Shown here: piece after piece, positions 27,207 through 35,907 of the stretch
Layout of the letters: the number at the start of each line of letters is the position of its first letter
Numbering within the stretch: the first letter of the stretch is position 1
Assembly: GCA_964444795.1 (NCBI GenBank)
Contig: CAYUIQ010000011.1
Location: 1-64,000, forward strand
Reading direction: 5' to 3'
From: JABMRP01 sp964444795
GTDB taxonomy: Bacteria > Planctomycetota > Planctomycetia > Pirellulales > Thermoguttaceae
DNA: 64,000 nucleotides
The notes under the pieces: generated by a model
What the model saw: the letters and a program-made list of their open reading frames with translations, nothing else
Told to the model about the DNA's origin: nothing
Databases searched by the model: none
Translations under genes and position numbers: made by a program

Positions 27207-28649
27207 ATGCCGAGACGATTCGCAGCGACGATCTGCACCGCGGTGGCCTGCTTGGCATTCGGCGAGCCGGTATGGGCGTGGGATCCGGTGCATGTCTTGC
27301 CGGCTCCGCCGTCGAACCGGCCGACCGGCGGAGTGGTTGCCATGAGCCAGGCCGTGGAGCCCCCGCGGCCGGCTCTACCGTCGCCCATCGCGCCTCCGCG
27401 CCCGGCGCCGGCGCAACCGCCGCGAGCCCCGTTGCCGCCCCCCATGCCACCCGACACCGCCTACGCCGCCCCTGCCGCGCCGGCAATGGGCCAGAACCAG
27501 ACTCTGGCCGAATTCGAGACGTTGGCTCTGGGCAACAATCCGACGCTTGCCCAGGCAGCCGCTCGGGTTCGGGCGATTCGCGGAAAGTATACGCAAGCGG
27601 GACTCCATCCCAATCCGGTACTTGGCTACTCGGGCGAAGACATTGGCGAGGACGGATCGGCCGGCAAACACGGCCTGTTCATCTCGCAGGAAGTCGTCAC
27701 CGCCGGCAAGCTCCGTCTGGCTCAGGCCACGGTGTCACACGAGATTCGCAAGGCCATGCGGGCGGAGGAAACGCAGCGATTTCGGGTGTTGAACGACACG
27801 CGAACCACATTCTACGAGGTACTGATTGCCCAGCGCACGGTCTCCCTGTACAAGGAATTGGTTGACTTCGCCAACGAGGGTCTGAATGCGAAAATCGCCC
27901 TCGAACAGGCCGACCAAGGGAGTCCCGTCGACGTGCTCCAAGCGAAAGTCCAGGCCGAAACCACCATGCTCGAACGCGACGACGCGAGGTACCGGTTGCT
28001 GGCCGCTTGGCGCCGACTGGCTACCGTGGTGGGCGTTCCGAATATGCCGCCGCGGGAATTGCCCGACATGCTGGCTCGCCCGCCGGCGCAATGGACTTGG
28101 GACGAAGCTCTGGTAAGATTGCTGGCCGAGAGCCCCGAATTGGCCGAGGCCCAAGCGGCCGTCTCGCAAGCCCGCTGCCAAGTACAGAGAGAGTGTGCCG
28201 GGCGCGTGCCCAATCTCGATCTTCAGGCAGGCGTGCAATACGATACCGGCGGTCAACGTACCGTGACTGGTATCGAAGTGGGCCTGCCGCTGACGCTATT
28301 CAATCGGAATCAAGGGAACATTCGGCAAGCCCAAGCCGAGCTTGCGGCGGCCCACAAAGAAGTGGCGCGGGTCGAACTCGACTTGCGGCACAGGCTCGCG
28401 ACGGCTTTCCGGGAGTACGACGACGCCCGTAATCGAGTGGACCGATATGCTCAAGTCGTCGTCCAAACCGCCGAGAAGGCGCGTGATTTGGTTCAGATAA
28501 GCCACGAAGGAGGCCAGGTGAGCCAAGTCACGCTGCTGTTGGCCCAGGAAACCTACGCCCGTGTCCGGCTGGCCGAAGTCGAGAGCCTCCGCCGGCTTTG
28601 GACCAGTAGCGCGCGGATCGAAGGCATGTTGCTCGACGGGGGACTCTAA
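27207..28649 (+). CDS. TolC-family outer membrane channel protein
   Basis: A 480-residue outer-membrane efflux protein of the TolC/CusC/CzcC type. There is a signal peptide (to about residue 24), then a proline-rich linker (about 45-95), which is unusual for the family and may span the wall or periplasm. Two homologous outer-membrane-efflux repeats follow, with long amphipathic helices: LGNNPTLAQAAARVRAIRG opens the first and LLAESPELAEAQAAVSQARC the second. AGGGGAG precedes ATG 27207. No periplasmic adaptor or inner-membrane pump gene adjoins it, so its partners are encoded elsewhere. Substrate unknown. It ends 3 bases before the stop of the convergent GH gene. Confidence 0.9.
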   Translation: MPRRFAATICTAVACLAFGEPVWAWDPVHVLPAPPSNRPTGGVVAMSQAVEPPRPALPSPIAPPRPAPAQPPRAPLPPPMPPDTAYAAPAAPAMGQNQTLAEFETLALGNNPTLAQAAARVRAIRGKYTQAGLHPNPVLGYSGEDIGEDGSAGKHGLFISQEVVTAGKLRLAQATVSHEIRKAMRAEETQRFRVLNDTRTTFYEVLIAQRTVSLYKELVDFANEGLNAKIALEQADQGSPVDVLQAKVQAETTMLERDDARYRLLAAWRRLATVVGVPNMPPRELPDMLARPPAQWTWDEALVRLLAESPELAEAQAAVSQARCQVQRECAGRVPNLDLQAGVQYDTGGQRTVTGIEVGLPLTLFNRNQGNIRQAQAELAAAHKEVARVELDLRHRLATAFREYDDARNRVDRYAQVVVQTAEKARDLVQISHEGGQVSQVTLLLAQETYARVRLAEVESLRRLWTSSARIEGMLLDGGL

Positions 28650-28652
28650 AGA

Positions 28653-30272
28653 TCACTCACTCGCCGACGCCGGCAACGCATCAATCGGCAACACGACGAC
28701 ATTGTCGAACCAGGCCGATACGTTGTGCGTGCGAACGCCGATATTGCCGGTGAGGATGGGGGCTTTCTCGTCGGTATAGTCGATCCGCAGACCGTCGTCA
28801 TGGTGCATGCGGTTGAGCCAGACGCGGATGCGATTGCCCTCGGCGGCGACGCGAATTTGGTTCCACACGCCGGGCACGATGCGACACTCCAGTTCTTCCA
28901 GATCGAACTCGGCCAGCGGCTGCCAGTTGTTTTGCATCTTGCCCAGATACAGTTTCTTCGTGTCCAGGCCGACGTAGTAGCCGTGCAACTCGTCGTGGCC
29001 GGGGCCCGGTTTGTTGACGCGGAAAAGCAGCCCCGCGTTGCTGGTGGTGTCCTGGAGCATGACAACGGCCTCGAGCACGTAGTCGTCCCACTGGGGATCG
29101 CCGGCGATCATTTTCATGCCCGGCCGCAACGTTAACACACCGCTGCCGCCGGCGCCGATGCTCCCATACTGCGTCCATCCCGGCCGGCGGGGGAGCGGTG
29201 GGTTGTCTTGGAAATCGTCGAACAGGAGGGCCCGCCGCTGGCCGGTCGTGTAACGGCGGATCGCTTCGGCCTCGGCCAGCGAGACGGGCGTGGCGTCGGG
29301 CCACATCAGTCCACACCAGGGGATCGTCGGCTCGGGCGTGCCGTCCTTGGTACCCCAATACCAACGGCAGTTCGAGTTGCCGACCATCAACTCCCAGCAC
29401 AAATAGACCCCCGGCACGGATTTCTTCTCCGCCCGGCGGGATTGGAGCCAGTGGATCACTTCGACCGGCTCGCCGTTACTGCGCCGCGGCGCATACCAGC
29501 GTGCGCCGGCCTCGGTGAAGACGGTGCCCTTGGCCGGGTTCAAGTCGGCCTGCCGGGTCCAGGCGGCGAAGTTGTTGCCGTAATTGTGCGCGTTGACGAT
29601 ATCCGTTTCGGGGCTGTCGTCCCAACAGCAAATGACCGGCTGGGTCGGTTTGAGTTCCTTGATCCAACGGTAGCCCGATTTGCGCAACTGGACGGAATAC
29701 TCGGATCGCATCTTCGGCTCGTTGAACACTTCCCACCAGAGCACCCGGCCGTCGTCGCGATGCGCCCGGACGACGTCTTGTACGTAAGCTTGGATGCGGG
29801 GCAACTTCTCCTCGGTTCGATCGACGTCTTGCGGGCAGGCGGCCCAACGACCGTTATGCCGTCCCTTAACCGGCGGCGGCGACTCCAGGGTAACGCCTTT
29901 GTGGTTCCAGCAATCGTCGAAGAACGTGAACCCGGGCCGAATACCGTGGGCGTCGCAGATCTTCAAGAATGCCTCGATGTTGGCCAGGAACGTTTCCCGC
30001 TCGGCCTCGTAGGGGATGTTGTGCAGATAGACCCGAAGCGAGGTGATGCCGTAGTATTTCTTGGCCGCGGCCAACTCTCGCTCGATCACCTCGGGACGAA
30101 AATCGTGCCAAAGCTGCACCGCGTTGACGGCATACGCCGGCGTGTAATTGGCCCCCACCCAGGACGACGTATCGACCGGCTCGGCCGAAAGCGGGCGGCA
30201 AAGCAGCAGGATGGTCGCAAGTAGAGAACCGAGCACGTATCGGCCGCGGAAGAGGTGGTGTGTCGTTTGCAT
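28653..30272 (-). CDS. Exported GH5-like glycoside hydrolase with C-terminal DUF1080-like domain
   Basis: A 539-residue secreted enzyme. A signal peptide (to about residue 30) precedes a TIM-barrel glycosidase of clan GH-A type (about 35-345). The likely acid/base is Glu185 in WWEVFNEPK and the likely nucleophile Glu254 in VFTEAGARW. The C-terminal part (about 350-535) is a ConA-like beta-sandwich resembling DUF1080/3-keto-disaccharide hydrolase domains (LFDDFQDN, NAGLLFRVN, GYYVGLDT, WNQIRVAAEGNRI). It probably cleaves a plant or algal polysaccharide. Clan and catalytic residues are well supported; family and substrate are not. hisE lies 52 bases upstream on the same strand. Confidence 0.82.
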   Translation of the reverse strand: MQTTHHLFRGRYVLGSLLATILLLCRPLSAEPVDTSSWVGANYTPAYAVNAVQLWHDFRPEVIERELAAAKKYYGITSLRVYLHNIPYEAERETFLANIEAFLKICDAHGIRPGFTFFDDCWNHKGVTLESPPPVKGRHNGRWAACPQDVDRTEEKLPRIQAYVQDVVRAHRDDGRVLWWEVFNEPKMRSEYSVQLRKSGYRWIKELKPTQPVICCWDDSPETDIVNAHNYGNNFAAWTRQADLNPAKGTVFTEAGARWYAPRRSNGEPVEVIHWLQSRRAEKKSVPGVYLCWELMVGNSNCRWYWGTKDGTPEPTIPWCGLMWPDATPVSLAEAEAIRRYTTGQRRALLFDDFQDNPPLPRRPGWTQYGSIGAGGSGVLTLRPGMKMIAGDPQWDDYVLEAVVMLQDTTSNAGLLFRVNKPGPGHDELHGYYVGLDTKKLYLGKMQNNWQPLAEFDLEELECRIVPGVWNQIRVAAEGNRIRVWLNRMHHDDGLRIDYTDEKAPILTGNIGVRTHNVSAWFDNVVVLPIDALPASASE

Positions 30273-30324
30273 TGCCAGATCCTTGGTGAGTCTTGATCCC
30301 GTGGCTGAATTCTCACGAATCCAG

Positions 30325-30663
30325 CTACGTCTTCTTCTCCCGAGCCGCTTTTTCGGCCAGCCCCGAGGTGCCGAAGCGGCGGGCCAACTCGGCTTCGACG
30401 TCGGCCAGCGAAACGTCGCAATGAGCCAGCATGACCAACAGATGGTAGATCAAGTCGGCCGCCTCGTTGACGACGTGTTGCTTGTCGGGCGGTTGCCATC
30501 GGGCCGCGTCGACCAGCTCGCCGGTCTCTTCGCGGAGTTTCTCCCCGATCGCCCCAACGCCGGCTTTCAGCAGCGACGTCGTGTAGGACCCCGGCGGACG
30601 TTTCGCCCGGCGATCAACGATCACGCCCATGAGCTGAGCGAGGATGTCCTGGGTTTCATGCAT
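30325..30663 (-). CDS. hisE: Phosphoribosyl-ATP pyrophosphatase
   Basis: Second step of histidine synthesis: removes pyrophosphate from phosphoribosyl-ATP. It is a stand-alone HisE of 112 residues, not fused to HisI. It has the all-alpha MazG-like fold with the metal-binding EKLREETGELVDAA and NEAADLIYHLLVML segments and the GSYTTSLL motif near the start. I chose ATG 30663, with AAGGAA just upstream, over the ATG at 30708. No other his gene is in the window, so the pathway is dispersed. Confidence 0.95.
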   Translation of the reverse strand: MHETQDILAQLMGVIVDRRAKRPPGSYTTSLLKAGVGAIGEKLREETGELVDAARWQPPDKQHVVNEAADLIYHLLVMLAHCDVSLADVEAELARRFGTSGLAEKAAREKKT

Positions 30664-30732
30664 GATCCGTTCCTTGTGACAACGCGCGGGATGAAAACGC
30701 GCGGGCAAGCCCCGCCGCTCAATGATACAATA

Positions 30733-33700
30733 CTATTCCACCGGGATCATGTCCACGCGCGGATGGTCCAGCATCTTCTGGCGCCCTTGCCGGACGGCCT
30801 GGAGCATGGTGCGGTAGTCGGCGTCTTCGATCGTGCTGAACAGAGGTGTGCCCTTGCCCTGGGGTTCGGTCCCCAACCCTCGTCCGCCGGCCGATTTGGC
30901 CAGATGGGCCGCCAGGGCCGGACTCCACTCGGGATGGGTGAAGTTGAGCCACGTGTAGCGGCCGTCCCAGATACGGCCGTGGTCGTTGGGATGGGGGAAC
31001 GGCCCGTGGCACGACTTGCAGCGGCGGTCGTGTACCGCCAGAAACTCTTGTCGGTACCATGCCGATTCGGCACCCGTCTCCACGTCGGTATACAGATCGC
31101 GATAGCCGGGCGAACGAGGCCGGCTATGGGCATACGTGCCGTAGTAGGGCACGTTGGCATCGATCCACGCGTAAATCTTCTCCCGATCCTTCCGGGGAAT
31201 CGTCTTGCCGCAGTGATCCGTTTCCAGGTACTCCGGCAGCCGGCTGGCGTGCGAACCGGTCCACAGCGGCCGGTTCACCGCCGTGGGAGTGCGCAGGAGC
31301 CAGTAGAAATGGACCAGCGGCTTTTCCCGAGCGGCTTCGCCGGCGGTCATCCCCCCGGCGGCCATGTCGTGTTGACGGTAGGAACGGCTGCGGCCCAAGA
31401 GGTTGTCGTAGGCCATGTTGAACAGCCGCGTCTTGTCGCCCGACAGATCGTAGCCCCCGTCGGGCGTCGGCCCACGGTGACACTCGACGCAGTACCGATC
31501 GAGCACGGGCTGCACGACCGAAACGAAATCGATCACCCCGTCGCGAGTCCAAGCGTACTTTTCCGGCCGGTTCGCCCGCTTCCCGAAGGCGGCCGGTGTT
31601 TGCGCCGAGGGGACCGGCGGGGTTGTGTTACGCGGTTCGTGGCAACCGACGCACCCTTGGGTTTCGCCGGGCATGAGTTGCAGGGCCGAGGTCATCCGCT
31701 GCAGCTCGCGGCCCTCGGCATCGAGCACCTGGAGGTAGATCTCCCGCAACGGGGGCACCTGGAAATGGGCCGAGCCGTCGGCCTCGACCGGCACGCGTCC
31801 CCAGCAGCGCTTCGCGTAATAAGTGGCGTAACTCATCACGGGCGACTGATCGTAGGCACGATGCGACAGATCGGCCGTCTTGCGCATCTGCTCCATCACC
31901 TGGATATACTTCACCCGCCCCCGTTCGATGCCCGGCAGTCCGCGATAGACGTCGGCCACCAGGAGCGTTCCCCAGGCGGCCGGTTCGTCGACGTTGCCGT
32001 CGGGCTCCAGCGGCGCGAGTTGCGGGGGCACTTCTTGCCGGCGCAGCAACAGCGGGCCGTAGCAGCCCATTTCAGCGTCGGCGTACACCGGCGTCGTGTT
32101 GTCGCACAGATCGAGCAGGCAGATGCCGAACCGCCCCGATTGCCCGCCGCCGCCGTAGGCGACCAGAAACTGGTAATCGTTGATCGGCAGCGGATCGCGA
32201 TACGACCAGCGAAACGAACGGTCTTCGATCTGGGGGAAGTCCTGCGTGATCCAGGCGAACCCTTGATCGCGAGGCGCCTCCAGGCCCGTGCGATTTTGGA
32301 TCAAACCGATCGCCCCGTGCGGCCAACCGTGGTGCGGAGCAAACGTGGCCACGACGATGTTCCCGTGCCCGGGCAGCGGCCGCGCCTGCCAGAACATGCC
32401 CACGTCGCGGATCGTGTTGCCGAAGAACAACTGATAGCGCCGCCCGTCGGGGTTCTGCGTCCAAAGGCTCTGCCGGTAGGTCAGATCGCGGTCGATGTAC
32501 TCCCAGCGGGTGAACAACACGCGACCGTCATGCAGCAGTTGCGGCGAGAAGTCGGAGAGCGTGTTCTGGCTCACGCAACGCACGTCGTCGCCGTCGCGCC
32601 GCATCACGTGCAGATTGGAGGACGGCCCCGGCTGGCAAAGCGTGTAGCCGCCGCGACGCGTCGAAATGAACAGCAGTTTGCCGTCGGGCAGTTCCAACGG
32701 ACTGACTTCGTGAAAAGCCTCATCGCGGCTGATTCTCTTCAACCCCGATCCGTCGATGCCGATTTCACAAATTTGCCAGTTCGGCCGGTCCTTGCTCTTG
32801 TGGGAGAAGAAGATCGTGCGGCCGTCCAACGACAGATTCATGTCGAAAATCGAACCCTCGAGGTCGTCGAAGATCACTTCGGCCGGCTTGTCACCTCGGG
32901 CCGGGTCGACCATGCGGATGCTGCATCCCCACCGCTCGGGAACGCTCTGCCAGATGTAGCAGTTGGCCGCGTTGGGACGTGCCAACGGGTAGCGAGTGAA
33001 GAAAACGATCGGGCCGATGCCGCGCACCTGCTCGGCGAGAAAACGGTCGACCGAGACACGGAGCGCGTCGATCGATCGCTGGCCGTCGAGCATGCCGGCG
33101 CCCAAGCCGGCCCGGAGCTGCTTGGCCCGCTGTTGGAACTCGGCGAGTTGGGCCAAATAAACTTGCGCCTCGGGCGAAAGGCCTTCGGTCCGCTCGATCA
33201 GTTGCAAGAGCGCCGAGGGGTGCGGTTCGAAGTGCAACCGATCGAGTACGGCCAAGATTCGTCCAGCCTGGCGGCGACGCGTGACCTCGGCGTTGTCGCG
33301 AACGTCCCACTCCATAATCCCACTGCCGCAACCCGGGCGCGATTTCACCTCGATCCGCAAGGCCGTCGTCTCGACCGGCTCAAACGTCACCCGATTGAAC
33401 ACGCCCTTCTCGACACCCAACGGGCTTGTGTTGGTGACCGGTATCCAGCGATCGGTGCTGCGGTAGAACAGCCGCCACGACTCGGGCACGGGGCACCCGC
33501 CGCCGGGCGTGTCGTCGAGCCAGTAGATCTCCGTGGCCGACAGTTTCCGCGGGCCGTCGAAGTGAACCTCGGCCCACTCCTCGGTCCCCTTGTGCGGCCA
33601 GAACGAATGGTGCGGCTTCTCGGCCGGATTTTTCGGCTCGACGCCGTCGTTGATCGAGGCCACCGTGTCGCCGGAGTAGCAATGCGAAACCCGCAGTTCA

Positions 33701-33774
33701 TCGGCCCAACCGGCCCGGGCGAAAAGAGCGACGATTAGCAGGCTGATGACGAGCAAGCTTGGTGGTCTTCGCAT
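30733..33774 (-). CDS. Exported haem c protein related to hydrazine synthase alpha subunit (copy 1)
   Basis: A 1013-residue exported protein. After the signal peptide comes a discoidin-like (F5/8 type C) beta-sandwich (about 28-160: FWPHKGTEEWAEVHFDGP, LRIEVKSRPG). The central part is a WD/TolB-like propeller of the HZS-alpha kind, with DGRTIFFSHK, GKLLFISTRRGGYTLC and DGRVLFTRWEYIDRD. Three CxxCH haem c motifs are visible near residues 708 (CVGCH), 763 (CVECH) and 920 (CKSCH). True hydrazine synthase HzsA occurs in anammox bacteria, but homologues are widespread in other planctomycetes with unknown function. A clear GAGAGGAA precedes the ATG. A relative lies at 58714-61143. Confidence 0.85.
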   Translation of the reverse strand: MRRPPSLLVISLLIVALFARAGWADELRVSHCYSGDTVASINDGVEPKNPAEKPHHSFWPHKGTEEWAEVHFDGPRKLSATEIYWLDDTPGGGCPVPESWRLFYRSTDRWIPVTNTSPLGVEKGVFNRVTFEPVETTALRIEVKSRPGCGSGIMEWDVRDNAEVTRRRQAGRILAVLDRLHFEPHPSALLQLIERTEGLSPEAQVYLAQLAEFQQRAKQLRAGLGAGMLDGQRSIDALRVSVDRFLAEQVRGIGPIVFFTRYPLARPNAANCYIWQSVPERWGCSIRMVDPARGDKPAEVIFDDLEGSIFDMNLSLDGRTIFFSHKSKDRPNWQICEIGIDGSGLKRISRDEAFHEVSPLELPDGKLLFISTRRGGYTLCQPGPSSNLHVMRRDGDDVRCVSQNTLSDFSPQLLHDGRVLFTRWEYIDRDLTYRQSLWTQNPDGRRYQLFFGNTIRDVGMFWQARPLPGHGNIVVATFAPHHGWPHGAIGLIQNRTGLEAPRDQGFAWITQDFPQIEDRSFRWSYRDPLPINDYQFLVAYGGGGQSGRFGICLLDLCDNTTPVYADAEMGCYGPLLLRRQEVPPQLAPLEPDGNVDEPAAWGTLLVADVYRGLPGIERGRVKYIQVMEQMRKTADLSHRAYDQSPVMSYATYYAKRCWGRVPVEADGSAHFQVPPLREIYLQVLDAEGRELQRMTSALQLMPGETQGCVGCHEPRNTTPPVPSAQTPAAFGKRANRPEKYAWTRDGVIDFVSVVQPVLDRYCVECHRGPTPDGGYDLSGDKTRLFNMAYDNLLGRSRSYRQHDMAAGGMTAGEAAREKPLVHFYWLLRTPTAVNRPLWTGSHASRLPEYLETDHCGKTIPRKDREKIYAWIDANVPYYGTYAHSRPRSPGYRDLYTDVETGAESAWYRQEFLAVHDRRCKSCHGPFPHPNDHGRIWDGRYTWLNFTHPEWSPALAAHLAKSAGGRGLGTEPQGKGTPLFSTIEDADYRTMLQAVRQGRQKMLDHPRVDMIPVE

Positions 33775-33802
33775 GGTTCCTCTCGGACTCCCTCAGTCAG
33801 AT

Positions 33803-33894
33803 TCGTGTGCCACTGCTTGCTTGCAAGCAGTGCCTCAGAAGGGGGGTGAACCCCCGGCCACAAGCACTGCTTGCAAGCAAGCAGTGGCACACGA
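33803..33894. repeat. Perfect 31-bp inverted repeat
   Basis: Arms 33803-33833 and 33864-33894 are perfect complements, each with GCACTGCTTGCAAGC-type sequence that is itself partly palindromic. The 30-base spacer carries GGGGGGTGAACCCCC, a second hairpin. It separates nadE from the haem c gene and looks like a dispersed intergenic element. Confidence 0.92.
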
Positions 33895-33925
33895 CTCAGG
33901 CAAAGTCACCTTTCTCAACGACCCT

Positions 33926-34765
33926 CTACGTCCCCCAATCGCGGGCGTAGCGGAAATCGCGGTCCACCGTGCGGTGGGTCAGTTTGGCGATGACCGGCAG
34001 GCGGCGTTTGAAGTGGTTGCGGCGGATCATCGTCGAGACGCGGTCGACGAACTCGCCGTCGAAACCGGCCTCGATCAACTCGGCCCGGTGCCAGCGACGA
34101 TCGACCAGCAGCACCAGCAGGCGGTCGACGTCGGCGTAGCTGAAGCCTAGTTCTTCTTCGTCGGTTTGGCCGATCCACAGGTCGCCGGTGGGCCGTTTCG
34201 TGCGGATGGCTTCCGGCACGCCCAGGTGCTCGGCCAGTGGGTAGAGTTGCATCTTGTAGAGATCGCCGATGGGATTGATCGCCGAGGCCATGTCGCCGTA
34301 TTGCGTGCCGTAGCCCAGTAGCAACTCCGACTTGTTGCTCGTGCCCACCACCAGCGCCTCGAAGGCGGCGCTTTGGTCGTAGAGAATGGTCATCCGCTCG
34401 CGGGCGCATTTGTTCGCCCGGCGCATCTGCGAGGCGTCGGGGAATTGAGCGAAATAGGCGTCGATCTGATCGGTGATGGGTACGTCGACGGTGCGGATCC
34501 CGAGCTGCTCGACGACCACCTGGCTGTCGCTTCGCGTGGCGTCGCTCGATGTCTTGTACGGCATGGTCACGGCGAGCACGTTTTCCGGGCCCAACGCGCG
34601 GGCGGCCAGGAACGTGACCACACTGGAGTCGATCCCCCCGGAGAGCCCGACCACGGCATGTCGAAACCCGGCCCGATGAATCTCGTTGCGGATGAACCGG
34701 CAAAGGATATCGGTCACCAGCGGGCGGTTCATCGGCAACTCGCTTGGGCAGGGATCAGGATTCAT
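33926..34765 (-). CDS. nadE: NAD+ synthase, synthetase subunit
   Basis: Makes NAD+ from deamido-NAD, ATP and ammonia. The 279-residue protein has the PP-loop LSGGIDSS (41-48) and the later GTSNKSELLLGYGTQYGD block, both specific to NadE. It lacks a glutaminase domain, but the preceding gene encodes an amidase whose end overlaps this start by 11 bases, so the two probably work together as a split glutamine-dependent enzyme. Start ATG 34765 lies inside that gene; an ATG at 34732 is possible. Confidence 0.95.
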   Translation of the reverse strand: MNPDPCPSELPMNRPLVTDILCRFIRNEIHRAGFRHAVVGLSGGIDSSVVTFLAARALGPENVLAVTMPYKTSSDATRSDSQVVVEQLGIRTVDVPITDQIDAYFAQFPDASQMRRANKCARERMTILYDQSAAFEALVVGTSNKSELLLGYGTQYGDMASAINPIGDLYKMQLYPLAEHLGVPEAIRTKRPTGDLWIGQTDEEELGFSYADVDRLLVLLVDRRWHRAELIEAGFDGEFVDRVSTMIRRNHFKRRLPVIAKLTHRTVDRDFRYARDWGT

Positions 34766-35663
34766 AGCGTCGCCGCTTGATGCGTTGGAGTTCTTCGATG
34801 GTCAGCAGGAGCCGTTCGTCGCGTGCCAAAGGAGTGATCACCCGTTGACGGCGCAATTCGGCCGGGTCGTAGTCGGCCGATGTGAGCGACGGGTCCAGAA
34901 CGGGCGCTTCGGCGATCGGCCGGCCGTCGGGTCCCACGACCATGCTCCCGCCGGTAAAGCACAATCCGTCCTCGAATCCCACCCGATTGACCAGCACGAC
35001 CATCGCGCCGAGCAGTTGGGCAAACGTCTTGACCAGCCGCTGCGCCGTTTCGGTCGAGCGGATATCCGGGCCGTCGACACCCCGGGCGGGTGAGTTGGAC
35101 AGGCAAATGAGCAGGTCGACCTCCTCGGCCTGCATGACGGTGGCGGCCGAGAGGTGCCAGAAATCCTCGCAGATGAGGATGCCCACGCGTCCGAACCGGG
35201 CCGTGTCGAACGCGCGGATTCGATCGCCGGCGGCGAAGTATCGCTGCTCGTCGAACAGCCCGTAGGTGGGCAGATACACTTTGCGATGCAGATGCACAAG
35301 CCGGCCGTCTTGGGCAAAGAGGGCCGAGTTGTGGAAGCGATGTTGGGGCGTTTGCTCGACGAACCCGGCCACCACGGCCGCCGGACCCGCCGCCTCGATC
35401 AACGCGGCGATCTCCTCCGAATCGGGCTCCACGGCCACGTCGGGGACCATGTCCCGGAGAAAATAGCCGGTGAGCGAAAGCTCGGGAAAGACGATCAACT
35501 CGGCGCCCTGCTCCCGGGCGGCCGCGATTTGCTCTAGGTGCAACTGCAAATTGCGGCGCCGATCCCCCAGGATCGGCGCGATCTGCGCCAGGGCCACGCG
35601 GCGAACGTCATGCCCTCGCGGGGGATTCGTGTCTCCGGGTGTGGTGGAGTTGTCAGAAGCCAC
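34755..35663 (-). CDS. Nitrilase-family amidase, likely glutaminase partner of NadE
   Basis: A 302-residue carbon-nitrogen hydrolase with the Glu-Lys-Cys triad: Glu61 (FPELSLTG), Lys128 (HLHRKVYLP) and Cys165 (ILICEDFWH). The sequence around the cysteine and LFDEQRYF match the glutaminase domain of bacterial glutamine-dependent NAD synthetases, here as a separate polypeptide. The 3' end overlaps nadE by 11 bases, supporting joint production and ammonia transfer. A general nitrilase role is less likely given the context. Confidence 0.88.
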   Translation of the reverse strand: MASDNSTTPGDTNPPRGHDVRRVALAQIAPILGDRRRNLQLHLEQIAAAREQGAELIVFPELSLTGYFLRDMVPDVAVEPDSEEIAALIEAAGPAAVVAGFVEQTPQHRFHNSALFAQDGRLVHLHRKVYLPTYGLFDEQRYFAAGDRIRAFDTARFGRVGILICEDFWHLSAATVMQAEEVDLLICLSNSPARGVDGPDIRSTETAQRLVKTFAQLLGAMVVLVNRVGFEDGLCFTGGSMVVGPDGRPIAEAPVLDPSLTSADYDPAELRRQRVITPLARDERLLLTIEELQRIKRRRYES

Positions 35664-35719
35664 GCGTTTCCTCTCTCACTCTCCCCGAAACGTTACGCCG
35701 AAGGCGTTTCACATCAAAG

Positions 35720-35900
35720 CCCAGGGTCGCGCAGCGCACCCTGGGTAGCATTCACCCGAAACACAATCAACCCCAACGGGGTTGTACAACCTTGCCACGC
35801 CCTGTGGAACGCCTTCGGCGTTCGTTCGACCGTTATGGCCTTCCGACCCAGGGTGCGCTTCGCGACCCTGGGCTATGTTGTTGGACCCCCTTGGGGTCAA
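35720..35900. repeat. Composite palindromic repeat region
   Basis: Two similar 26-bp palindromes, 35720-35745 and 35847-35872, each of the form CCCAGGGT...ACCCTGGG, flank AACCCCAACGGGGTT (near 35770), CGCCTTCGGCG (near 35810) and a final ACCCCCTTGGGGT hairpin (35881-35900). The region fills the gap between the amidase gene and the redoxin-like gene and looks like a mosaic of dispersed elements. Confidence 0.85.
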
Positions 35901-35907
35901 TGTCACC

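Noticed and set aside
30148..33738. A 1196-codon rightward open frame opposite the haem c protein gene
   Set aside because: It is antisense to a gene with signal peptide and three haem motifs; its translation has no recognisable domain and looks like a GC-driven shadow.
30733..33774. Interpretation as a hydrazine synthase and so an anammox organism
   Set aside because: There is no beta-gamma subunit, hydrazine dehydrogenase or nitrite reductase gene in the window, and related proteins occur in many non-anammox planctomycetes.
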